From contig DASRIS010000053.1 in the NCBI GenBank assembly GCA_035649895.1, forward strand, positions 1-15,273: a stretch of 15,273 bases of DNA. Direction: 5' to 3'. The position numbers and the translations under genes are program-made. Positions 8,750 through 15,273 of this stretch are shown piece after piece. Source of the stretch: DASSUC01 sp035649895. GTDB taxonomy: Bacteria; Actinomycetota; Actinomycetes; Mycobacteriales; Micromonosporaceae. Each line of letters begins with the position of its first letter. The stretch's first letter is position 1. Below the pieces are notes generated by a model. The model was given only the letters and a program-made list of their open reading frames with translations. It did not search any database and had not been told where the DNA came from.

Positions 8750-9794
8750 CCGCGGCTTGGACACGGCAGTGCACCAGCTGCGCTGCTCCGATCCGCACGG
8801 ACGGCCGCTGACCCGTACCGTCCGCTTCGGGCCGTGGCACACCCCTGCAGGCGCGCTGGCCTCGGTCCGGCCGGTTACAGCCGCCGACGGCGGCCCCGAC
8901 CTGGCGCAGAAGGCGGTCCTCACCGACCTCGGTCGGCGGGCGGGCTACGCCTACGAGATGCTGGAGAACGAGGCGCGCATCGCAGCGCGGCTGTCACACC
9001 GCTACGACAGCCCGTACGCGTACCCGCCGGAGCTGGTGCGGCTGGTCGGCTACGACCTCGATGGCGAGGAGCCGTTCCTGCTGTTCGCCCCGCCTCGGGG
9101 GGTGTCCCTGGCGGGCGCGGCGGCAGACCTGCACTCGGCAGCTCTCCGCCAGCTGGAGGAGAGCCTGCTGCGGGGCGTGCTGGCCCTGGCCAGCAGCCAG
9201 GTGGTCCACGGGGCTCTCACGCCGCAGACGGTCCGCTGGGACGGGCAGTGCGCTCAGATCACCGAGCTCGGATACGCCCGCCTCACCGGCGAGGAGAGCC
9301 CACCGCAGACAACCGGCTGGGCCGCGCCGGAGCAGCGTGCCGGGGGGCACCGGGCCAGGCTGGCGGACGACGTATGGGGGGCCGGCGCGGTCATCTATCA
9401 CGTGGTCACCGGCGCGCCCATGCCCGCGACCGGCGCCCCCCGCCTGACCAACCGGGGCGAGGCCCTGCGTGCCCTGCTCGACGGGGTGTTCACCGAGCCC
9501 GCCGAGCGCCGCCCGGACGTGGCCACACTGCTACGCCGGCTGCGGGTCGAGCCGTCACCCCCGGACGGGGCGGCGCTCACCGATCCGGCGTTCGCGGCCG
9601 GGGGGCACGCCTTCGACGAGCGCCTCGCCCGCAAGCGGGCGTCGCTGCGCCCCGCGCCGACCCCGGCACCGCCCCCGCTGCCCCGACGCCGTCGTAGCTG
9701 GCTGTGGGGCGGCGCCACCGCACTGCTGCTCGTGACGCTCGGGGTCATGTCCATGGCGTCCGGGGTGGGTGCTCTGCTGGCGGTGGCGGCATGA
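8733..9794 (+). CDS. Tail-anchored protein kinase-like protein, probable pseudokinase
   Basis: This 353-residue protein has a Ser/Thr kinase-like fold with lost catalytic residues. The ATG at 8733 has a very strong GGAGGAGG at 8719-8726 and overlaps the previous gene by 17 bases. The helix-C-like segment ENEARIAARLSH (79-90) and a Lys at 60 resemble the N-lobe. In the catalytic loop, HRDL is replaced by HGAL (159-162), so the catalytic Asp is missing, and DFG is replaced by ELG (178-180), so the metal-binding Asp is missing. Structural landmarks of the C-lobe remain: the APE motif (198-200), D213 in DDVWGAG (helix F) and an RRPDV near residues 262-266. A basic, proline-rich linker (about 307-321) precedes a single C-terminal hydrophobic helix at about 322-353 with almost nothing after it, so the kinase-like domain sits in the cytoplasm. 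It is probably a scaffold or regulator and not an active kinase; ATP binding cannot be ruled out. The stop overlaps the next ATG. Confidence 0.85.
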   Translation: MPTASDRGLDTAVHQLRCSDPHGRPLTRTVRFGPWHTPAGALASVRPVTAADGGPDLAQKAVLTDLGRRAGYAYEMLENEARIAARLSHRYDSPYAYPPELVRLVGYDLDGEEPFLLFAPPRGVSLAGAAADLHSAALRQLEESLLRGVLALASSQVVHGALTPQTVRWDGQCAQITELGYARLTGEESPPQTTGWAAPEQRAGGHRARLADDVWGAGAVIYHVVTGAPMPATGAPRLTNRGEALRALLDGVFTEPAERRPDVATLLRRLRVEPSPPDGAALTDPAFAAGGHAFDERLARKRASLRPAPTPAPPPLPRRRRSWLWGGATALLLVTLGVMSMASGVGALLAVAA

Positions 9795-10852
9795 ACGCCC
9801 GGCTCGTACTCTGCCCGATCTGCCTGGAGAGCGTGGAGTGGGCGGGGCAGGACCTGTTCCTGCGCGACGGCGGGAAGTACGTACCGCTCGCCACGCCTAC
9901 CACCAACCCCAACAAGCTCGCCGTGCTGCGGCGTTCGGCGTACTGGAGGTGCCCCAACCCGGCCGGGGACACCGCCGATCACTACCTGCCCTGGGCGTAC
10001 GCCAGCTACCGGCCGCCGGTGGTGGTGGGGTTGGTGGGTGACTCCCGGGCCGGCAAGAGCCACCTGCTCGCCGGCATGATCCTCGAGATCGAGCGGGGTG
10101 GGCTGCAGCCCTACGGGCTTGGCTGGGAGCCGCTGGACGCGGTGCGGCACGCGGCCTTCCATGCCGAGGTGGTGGAGCGGGTGCTGGGCGGGGAGCGGCT
10201 GCCCCCGACCAACCCGGGCGTGGTCGAGTTCGCCGACGCCCTGCTTATCAAGTCCCCGGTCACCGGCAGCTGGCCGGTCGCGTTCTTCGATATTGCCGGG
10301 GAGGGCTTCCAGCGGGGCGAGCGGGAGGGCCGGTTCGTCATCGGGACGAGGGGCCTGATCTTCGTGGTCGACCCGGCAACGGCGCTGGGCGTGGTGGGCG
10401 CCGAGCCCGGTAATGGCGGCCGGACCCAGGATCTCGCGTTCGCCGCGGTGCTCGCCCAGCTACGGGCGTTGCTTGCGCCCGGGCAGACCTACCTCGATCT
10501 GGCTGCGGTGATGGTGGTCAACAAGGCCGACCGGCTGCGCCTACGCCACCCGGTAGACACGTGGATGCGCCCTCACGACGGCGACGGTCACGTCGATCCG
10601 GCGCGGATCAGAGCGGAGAGCCGCGACGCGTACGCCTTTCTGTACCAGCATCGCAGCGCCTGGCCCTGGCTCGCCCCGTTCGACACGTTCCGCCGCTGCA
10701 CCCTGCACTTCGCCTCGGCCACCGGCGGCGAGGAGCGCGACGGTCGATACCCGCGCGGGTTCCGCCCCAGGCGCGTGCTGGAGCCGTTGGTCGCCCTGTT
10801 CGCCATGACCGGAGTGCTGGCCGGGCCGGAGATGACTGAGGTGGGAATCTGA
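9791..10852 (+). CDS. Zinc-ribbon P-loop GTPase
   Basis: This 353-residue soluble GTPase starts at the ATG at 9791, which overlaps the previous TGA (ATGA). The N-terminus has CPIC (residues 8-11) and a later CPNP (about 54-57), giving three cysteines that could form a small or degenerate zinc ribbon. The G domain follows: Walker A/G1 GDSRAGKS (83-90) after the strand VVVGLVG, G3 FFDIAGEGF with DIAGE at 167-171, strand LIFVVDP, and G4 VNKAD (243-247) after the strand LAAVMV. All these are intact, so GTP binding and hydrolysis are likely. The DxxGE form of G3 and the N-terminal zinc cluster resemble the DO-GTPase-type families recalled from predicted actinobacterial conflict systems, but I cannot confirm the family. 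It has no membrane segment; the following gene, coupled by TGATG, may encode its partner. It is the clearest enzyme in the operon. Confidence 0.87.
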   Translation: MNARLVLCPICLESVEWAGQDLFLRDGGKYVPLATPTTNPNKLAVLRRSAYWRCPNPAGDTADHYLPWAYASYRPPVVVGLVGDSRAGKSHLLAGMILEIERGGLQPYGLGWEPLDAVRHAAFHAEVVERVLGGERLPPTNPGVVEFADALLIKSPVTGSWPVAFFDIAGEGFQRGEREGRFVIGTRGLIFVVDPATALGVVGAEPGNGGRTQDLAFAAVLAQLRALLAPGQTYLDLAAVMVVNKADRLRLRHPVDTWMRPHDGDGHVDPARIRAESRDAYAFLYQHRSAWPWLAPFDTFRRCTLHFASATGGEERDGRYPRGFRPRRVLEPLVALFAMTGVLAGPEMTEVGI

Positions 10853-12747
10853 TGGGCGGCAACCAGGAAGCCTGGGTCAACGAGATCGTCTTCGCCTGGT
10901 CCAGCCGGAGCATGCTCGGCCAGTTCGGGCTCGGCCCGGTCGCCAGCTCCTACGAGCGGCCCATGCTGGCCGAGTGGACCAACCAGCTGCTGGGACGGGT
11001 ACGGGTGGCCGGGGCGAGGAGCGCACCGCCACCCTCGACCAGCCTGGTCTATGACATCCACGGCGACAACGCGGTGATCCTGCGCCGGGCCGGGGAGCGC
11101 GGGGGCGCCAACCGCAGCGAGGTGTGCCATGCCCTGGTCGGGCCGGCCTCGCACGTCACCAGCCGGCTGGCGCTCGGCCTGAGCGCGTGGCCGGGCTGGC
11201 AGTCCGAACGCCGCCATTCGCAGTCCTGGATTCCGCAGCGCCCCGTGGCAGACCTGTGGCGTGAGCACGACCGGCACGCGCCGGCGCTGACCGCCGCGGC
11301 CCGCACAGGCGACCACCGGGAGGCCCTGACCGCCCTCGTGGCCGCGGCGATCTGGGACGAGGAGAGCCCACTGTCCATGCACACGCTGCCCGGCGTGGCT
11401 CCGGAGGAGCTGCTCTGGGGGCTGCTGGACATCCTCGAGGATCTCTTCAGCGCAGTGGCGTCCGCTGCCCAGTGGACGTTCTCGACCTGGGAGGACCAGC
11501 ACCACGACGGCGTGGCCAACCTTCCCCGGATCGTGTTCATCCCGCCGGGCGCCCCGGACTCCTCCACCTACCCGGTCTCCCGGACCATCGTCGCCTACCC
11601 CGTGGACCCGGGGAACCCACACGCGGCAGTAGCGCAGTGGCTCGTGGAGGCGTACGCGGCCGAAGGCCCGGGCAAGCTGAACGAGGCGCTGGAGCGGCAC
11701 GGTGTGTTCCGGCCGCCAACCCTGACGGACCGTATCAACGCGCTGCACAGCCTGACGGCCCGATCGCCGGTACGCAGGAGGCTGGCGGTGCCGACCCGCC
11801 CGGCGGCGCCACCATCCCCACCCGGCCCTGCCCCGGCACCGCCCTCTCCGCCGGAGCCCGCGGCGGCGCCGCTCCCCCCGCACGGCGATATCCCGCCCGT
11901 CACGGAGCCTGCGCCCCGGGCAACGACAGCGGTGGCGGCGACCACCTCCCCCGTCTCCCCGCCTGCGGTGCCCGGCACACCGGACCGGACCACCGCACCA
12001 GCGTCCGCCGGGATGGGCGGGCCAGCCAGCCAGTCGGATCCGGGCCCGCCCCGGTCCGCGTACCGCCGGGCGTCTGCGGCACATCCGCCGCTGCCCGACC
12101 GCGCACCGGCCGCGCGGCCGGCCAGACGCCTGGCCGCCCAACCCTTTTTCGCCCTGCTGCACGAGCCGGGTCCCGAGGTGGCCGACAGGTTGCTGGGACA
12201 GCTTGAAGGGCTGGCGGAGCAGAGCACTCTGGCTGACCGGCGGGCCGCCCGCCAGCTGCTCACCGAACGCGACTGGGTGCCGCTGCTCGCCCAGATCTAC
12301 CGTCCTGGCGAGTCCGGGGAGCCCGACTGGTCCGCCGTCCGTCACGCCCTGCACGCCCTGCTGCGCTACGCGATCGGCCCGGACCTCAACGACGACTCGC
12401 TCGACCCCCGCAGCCGCAGGGAGCTCTACGGACAGGTCCATTGGCTGACCAACGACCGCCAGGCAAGCCCGCACCTGACGCTCGCGCTGGCCGAGTACGC
12501 ACTCGCGCGTGGTGAGCGTGACCAGCTGCTCGGCTACCTCGGGCTGCGCTGGCTGCGCGAACACGGCCTGCAGGTGAGCGACCCACCGGACGGGCTGGCA
12601 TGGGAGCGGATCCACACCACGCCGTGGTGGCTGGCGCTGCGCCGGCGGCTACGCCGCGCGGGGAACCTGCTTGCGATCGGGGTGCTGGTCGGCTCTGGCG
12701 CGACCCTGGCGCTCGTGGCGCTGGTCCTCAGCGTAATCCGGGGCTGA
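10852..12747 (+). CDS. GTPase-associated protein (GAP1-like), tail-anchored
   Basis: This 631-residue protein follows the GTPase with a one-base TGATG overlap. The N-terminal 300 residues start with EIVFAWSSRSMLGQFGLGPV (11-30) and continue through YDIHGDNAVILRR and EVCHALVGPA segments. This pattern resembles the N-terminal domain of GTPase-associated protein 1 (GAP1-N2 type) encoded beside small GTPases; the match is from memory and only moderately certain. A low-complexity Pro/Ala linker spans about 313-424. A helical domain of short repeats follows (about 427-600), and the protein ends in one transmembrane helix at about 606-629 after an Arg-rich stretch (RRRLRRAG), with almost no tail. 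It should therefore hang in the cytoplasm on a long flexible tether. The gene order suggests that it binds or regulates the GTPase; whether it is a GTPase-activating protein in the enzymatic sense is not shown. Confidence 0.82.
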   Translation: MGGNQEAWVNEIVFAWSSRSMLGQFGLGPVASSYERPMLAEWTNQLLGRVRVAGARSAPPPSTSLVYDIHGDNAVILRRAGERGGANRSEVCHALVGPASHVTSRLALGLSAWPGWQSERRHSQSWIPQRPVADLWREHDRHAPALTAAARTGDHREALTALVAAAIWDEESPLSMHTLPGVAPEELLWGLLDILEDLFSAVASAAQWTFSTWEDQHHDGVANLPRIVFIPPGAPDSSTYPVSRTIVAYPVDPGNPHAAVAQWLVEAYAAEGPGKLNEALERHGVFRPPTLTDRINALHSLTARSPVRRRLAVPTRPAAPPSPPGPAPAPPSPPEPAAAPLPPHGDIPPVTEPAPRATTAVAATTSPVSPPAVPGTPDRTTAPASAGMGGPASQSDPGPPRSAYRRASAAHPPLPDRAPAARPARRLAAQPFFALLHEPGPEVADRLLGQLEGLAEQSTLADRRAARQLLTERDWVPLLAQIYRPGESGEPDWSAVRHALHALLRYAIGPDLNDDSLDPRSRRELYGQVHWLTNDRQASPHLTLALAEYALARGERDQLLGYLGLRWLREHGLQVSDPPDGLAWERIHTTPWWLALRRRLRRAGNLLAIGVLVGSGATLALVALVLSVIRG

Positions 12748-12805
12748 CGCCAGCGCCGTCCCGGCTCCGGCTCTCCTTCCCGGCATTGACGAATGTGGAG
12801 GCGGC

Positions 12806-13981
12806 ATGGAAGAGACACATCCGCGGCCACCAGCCGCTTCGTGGCCGGACCCAGCGGCGGACCCGCTGATGGGCACGGACCCGCTGGCGGGTGCGGACTG
12901 GGACGACTGGGATGCGCCCGTCCTCGACCAGGTGGCGAAGCGGGCACGGCGGCCCTGGCTCATGGCGGCGACCCGCGGTGGGCATCCGACGGTCGCCGGC
13001 CGCAGCCTGCGCAAGCATGGCCAGGCGGTGGCCACCCGCTCCGCCGCCGTCGCCGGCATGGCAGCGCGGGGCGCGGCCGGTGCCACGCATCGCGGGTGGG
13101 CCGGCATCCGGTGCTTCCTCGCGGGCGCGGGCTGCCTCGGGCGTGGCGTGTGGTGCTTCCTGACCACGCCGCTCCTGTGGCTGCTCGCGCTTGTGCCGGT
13201 CGTCGCGGTCCACCTCACCATGCTGACGATCGAGCAGGGTACTAGCTGGTTGGCCGGCCGGCTGACCGAGTGGGCCAGCCAGTACGTCGACGCGTGGCCG
13301 GCGTTGCTGACCACCGTCCTGGCTTTCCTGGTCGAGTACTCGGTCGTCGCCATGGTCAATGCGGCGGTGGCTTTTGTGCTGCTGCCGATCGGCGTTGTCT
13401 TCGGTGCCGCCTGCTACGTGCAGATGGCGCGCACAGTGGAGCAGAAGCTGGGCGTCGAGGCTGACGCCGATCCCCCCGCCTGGTATCGCGCGGCCGGCCT
13501 GGCCATCCGGCAGACCGCCTTGATCCTCATCATCATCAACGTCGGTTGGCTGCTCATCGTGCCGCTTGTGCTCATCCCAGGAGTCGGGGTGGTCGCGGCG
13601 ACCGGTCTGGTGCTGCTGCTCGAGTCGTTCTTTGTCGCCGTGCTGACGCTTGCGATCCCGCTGCACCACCGCGGAGTACGCAACCTGCGCACTCAACTGC
13701 GCTACGCATGGTCACACCTGGCCTACGTGACCGGGTTCGGCATGATCAGCATACTGGTCCTGATGATCCCGGCACAGCCGCTGCGCTGGCTCACCGTACC
13801 GAGCATCTTTGTCGGCGCGGTCCTGCTCTACCGCCGTGTCGAGGGGTTGCCGGTTACTATCACCCGGCACGGCGAGCCCGCGCCGGCCGGCATTGCGACC
13901 GGCGCGCTACCAGCCGCGGCAACGGTGGAAGCAGAACACGCTCCCACCCACCCGACCTGGACGGACGGATACGATCTTTAA
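12806..13981 (+). CDS. EI24/CysZ-like multi-pass membrane protein
   Basis: This 391-residue protein is last in the operon, 58 bases after the previous stop. The ATG at 12806 has GGAGG at 12797-12801, a slightly short spacing of four. Residues 1-115 are a soluble, basic and Trp/Asp-containing extension. Hydrophobic segments lie at about 119-140, 166-202 (perhaps two passes), 236-256, 258-284, 308-324 and 329-342. The arrangement IPGVGVV (257-263), then FFVAVLTLAIPLHHRGVRNLRTQLRY in two pieces (275-300) and the FG...IPAQPLRWLTVPSIFVGAVLLY block (311-342) follows the EI24/CysZ pattern, in which a loop after a long hairpin carries basic residues and a conserved Pro ends a half-membrane helix. CysZ is a sulfate permease and eukaryotic EI24 acts in membrane traffic; neither role can be assumed here. 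Within this cluster it may be the membrane effector or scaffold. Confidence 0.82.
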   Translation: MEETHPRPPAASWPDPAADPLMGTDPLAGADWDDWDAPVLDQVAKRARRPWLMAATRGGHPTVAGRSLRKHGQAVATRSAAVAGMAARGAAGATHRGWAGIRCFLAGAGCLGRGVWCFLTTPLLWLLALVPVVAVHLTMLTIEQGTSWLAGRLTEWASQYVDAWPALLTTVLAFLVEYSVVAMVNAAVAFVLLPIGVVFGAACYVQMARTVEQKLGVEADADPPAWYRAAGLAIRQTALILIIINVGWLLIVPLVLIPGVGVVAATGLVLLLESFFVAVLTLAIPLHHRGVRNLRTQLRYAWSHLAYVTGFGMISILVLMIPAQPLRWLTVPSIFVGAVLLYRRVEGLPVTITRHGEPAPAGIATGALPAAATVEAEHAPTHPTWTDGYDL

Positions 13982-13989
13982 AAGCATGC

Positions 13990-14013
13990 GGGCCGGCCGC
14001 TGTCGACCGGCCC
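13990..14013 (+). terminator. Hairpin terminator of the operon
   Basis: A 10-base stem (GGGCCGGCCG pairing with CGACCGGCCC, one C/A mismatch) closes a CTGT loop. It begins eight bases after the TAA at 13979-13981. No run of T follows, which is common for actinobacterial terminators, so termination efficiency is uncertain. It marks the end of the seven-gene transcript and separates it from the tRNA fragment. Confidence 0.6.
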
Positions 14014-14034
14014 AGCGCCTGGCTCGCTCAACAG

Positions 14035-14090
14035 CGGTGGCGGCGGGATTTGAACCCGCGGAGGGCGCAAGCCCTCACACGCTTTCGAGG
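14035..14090 (-). other. 3' fragment of tRNA-Ser(CGA), probable attachment site
   Basis: Read on the minus strand, these 56 bases give the 3' part of a class II tRNA: anticodon loop CTCGAAA (anticodon CGA, Ser), 3' anticodon strand GCGTG, a long variable arm with stem GAGGGC/GCCCTC around a TTGC loop, the T arm GCGGG-TTCAAAT-CCCGC, the acceptor strand CGCCACC and discriminator G, with no encoded CCA. The 5' half is missing: the bases beyond 14090 read AGGTCACAGA instead of an arm ending CACGC, and the required acceptor partner GGTGGCG is not found near 14120. A free 3' tRNA half is the typical product of integrase recombination into a tRNA gene. In such events the fragment has the element on its 5' side, which here is to the right, and old chromosome on its 3' side. 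It should not be counted as a working tRNA gene. Confidence 0.82.
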
Positions 14091-14269
14091 TCTGTGACCT
14101 GGTGTCCGGCCGTGGCCAGAGGCGTCCCTGACCTGCGGGGTGCTCGACCAGAGACACCGGGTGGACGGTGCCGGCCGCCGGTGAACGAGACGAGAATTGA
14201 GACGACGCTGCTGTGATTGTGGTAGCTGGCTAGCGTGGTAGCTGGTGGAACAGCGATGGGGGATCTTTG
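14091..14269. promoter_or_regulatory. Leader between attachment site and NB-ARC gene
   Basis: These 179 bases hold no gene. ACCTGGTGTC at 14097-14106 and GACACCGGGT at 14153-14162 are an inverted pair with one mismatch. GTGGTAGCTGG occurs twice in direct orientation, at 14219-14229 and 14235-14245. TTGAGA at 14197-14202 could be a -35 box, but no convincing -10 lies 16-18 bases on. The repeats could be integrase or regulator binding sites; this is a guess from position only. Confidence 0.3.
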
Positions 14270-15273
14270 GTGGACCTAGCTGGGGCGTTGCTCAGCTGGT
14301 TGGTGGCCAAGGGCGGCGGGGCCGCGGTCAGGGGTGTGCGGCTGCTGCTTGGTGACGTCCAGCAGCAGGCGCTAGCGAAGATCGTGGCATCGGCGACACA
14401 GGAGGTCGCCGAGCGGGCGGATGGGCTGGACCAGCAGCAGCGGGAGCACCTGCGTGCGGTGCTCAACGAGGGGCGTGGTGCGCCGGGTGGGGTGCGGGTC
14501 TGGTCAGAGGCCGATCTGCGTGCGGCGCTGGCTGGCTGGGCTGCGGTGCTGGACCGGCCGCAGCTGGGTGGCGACGGGTACCTGAGCACGCTGGGCCTGC
14601 GCGCGGACCGGGTCGGTGATGATCTGGCCAACGCCATCCTGATCCGAGTCCAGGACGACGCCCGTCGCGGTGGGCCGCTGGGGCCGGTGGCGGACTGGTT
14701 GTGGCGTGATGGCATCAGCGGGCAGCTACACGACCTTTGTGCTGATGTCCAGGGACTGATGCAGCGTGCCAACCGCGTTGAGACGGCGGTCGGCGCGTCG
14801 GTAGCGCCACCGGGGGCGGGTGGTGTGCTGCCTGGTGAGGTTGAGTACTTTGTCGGCCGCACCGCGGCGTTGGCGCAGCTGCGGGAACGTGTTGGGTCCC
14901 ACGGGCCGGTCGGGGTGGTCGTGGTGATCCACGCGATCACTGGTATGGCCGGGGTTGGCAAGACTGCCCTGGCCGTGCACGCTGCGCATGAGCATGCCGC
15001 CGGCTATCCCGATGGCCAGTTCTTCGTTGACTTGTGTGGCTACACCGCGGGTGTGCAGCCGCTTACTCCGGACGGTGCCCTGGATGACCTGCTCCGGCAG
15101 GCGGGGCTGGCCGGGCAGGAGATCCCGGCTGGGCTGGCTGCCCGGCAGGCCGCCTGGCGCCGGCTGCTGGCCGGCCGGCGGGCCTTGGTGGTGCTGGACA
15201 ACGCCCGCGACAGCGCCCAGGTCCGCCCGTTGCTGCCGATGGCTCCTGGCTGCCTGGTGCTGGTGACCAGCCG
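14270..15273 (+). CDS. NB-ARC (STAND) ATPase, 5' part; runs off the window
   Basis: The frame is open from the GTG at 14270 to the last base, giving 334 codons without a stop. GGGGGA at 14258-14263 is the ribosome binding site; the ATG at 14256 is in another frame and stops after seven codons. Residues 1-195 are helical: an Ala/Gly/Leu-rich start, a Gln/Glu-rich helix (about 31-65), a WSEADLRAAL block and a probable coiled segment (LHDLCADVQGLMQRANR, about 167-183). The NB-ARC module begins with YFVGRTAALAQL, has Walker A GMAGVGKT (225-232), strand FFVDLCGY, Walker B LVVLDNA (306-312, D310) and an LVTSR motif at the edge. NB-ARC proteins are ATP-dependent signalling switches, usually with TPR or WD repeats behind; that part lies outside. 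It uses visibly more T-ending codons (GGT, GCT, GTT) than the operon genes, consistent with arrival on an integrated element. Its output domain is not recognisable here. Confidence 0.88.
   Translation, partial: MDLAGALLSWLVAKGGGAAVRGVRLLLGDVQQQALAKIVASATQEVAERADGLDQQQREHLRAVLNEGRGAPGGVRVWSEADLRAALAGWAAVLDRPQLGGDGYLSTLGLRADRVGDDLANAILIRVQDDARRGGPLGPVADWLWRDGISGQLHDLCADVQGLMQRANRVETAVGASVAPPGAGGVLPGEVEYFVGRTAALAQLRERVGSHGPVGVVVVIHAITGMAGVGKTALAVHAAHEHAAGYPDGQFFVDLCGYTAGVQPLTPDGALDDLLRQAGLAGQEIPAGLAARQAAWRRLLAGRRALVVLDNARDSAQVRPLLPMAPGCLVLVTS

Noticed and set aside
6544..8811. A 755-codon plus-strand frame overlapping the four-pass protein
   Set aside because: Composition is almost only Arg, Ala, Gly and Pro; it is the wrong frame of the real gene, which has coupled start and membrane segments.
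10588..12615. A 675-codon open frame on the minus strand
   Set aside because: Antisense shadow of the GTPase and GAP1-like genes, rich in Arg and Gly with no recognisable domain or ribosome binding site.
14035..14124. A complete tRNA-Ser gene on the minus strand
   Set aside because: The 5' half fails: the anticodon stem mismatches at two of five positions and no GGTGGCG acceptor strand is present at the needed distance.
14955..15266. 103-codon plus-strand frame at the right edge
   Set aside because: It is the wrong frame of the NB-ARC gene, whose own frame carries the Walker motifs and stays open to the window end.

Overview
The window is very GC-rich, with GTG starts, tight 1-17 nt gene overlaps and dense spurious antisense reading frames. 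All of this points to a high-GC actinobacterium of the Micromonospora or Streptosporangiales type; the genus cannot be fixed from the sequence.

Layout: (1) Positions 1-963 hold no convincing gene and lead into the operon. (2) Positions 964-13981 form one plus-strand cluster of seven genes, mostly translationally coupled. In order they are: a secreted/membrane-anchored vWA protein, split here into two frames by an apparent one-base deletion near 2028; a 1050-residue tubulin/FtsZ-like protein; a 775-residue multi-pass protein of unknown family; a tail-anchored pseudokinase; a zinc-ribbon P-loop GTPase; a tail-anchored protein resembling GTPase-associated (GAP1-type) proteins; and an EI24/CysZ-like membrane protein. 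A strong hairpin at 13990-14013 follows the last stop. (3) Positions 14035-14090 carry the 3' 56 nt of a minus-strand tRNA-Ser(CGA) gene without its 5' half, the usual footprint of site-specific integration into a tRNA gene. (4) From 14270 to the window edge lies the start of an NB-ARC (STAND) ATPase gene with noticeably more T-ending codons than the operon.

How the parts may work together (inference): the cluster pairs an outside sensor/adhesion module (vWA), a filament-forming or nucleotide-switch cytoskeletal module (tubulin-like), a GTPase with a possible partner, a catalytically dead kinase and several membrane anchors. This suggests a membrane-bound, NTP-regulated assembly, perhaps for envelope or membrane remodelling or for a stress/conflict response. 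Comparative-genomic work (recalled, not searched) has linked FtsZ-like families with vWA genes and has described GTPase/GAP1 gene pairs in actinobacterial conflict systems. This particular combination, with a pseudokinase, the unknown 4-TM protein and an EI24 protein, is the best candidate for an undescribed system here. The orientation of the tRNA fragment implies that the operon belongs to the older chromosome and that the NB-ARC gene is in the integrated element to the right.
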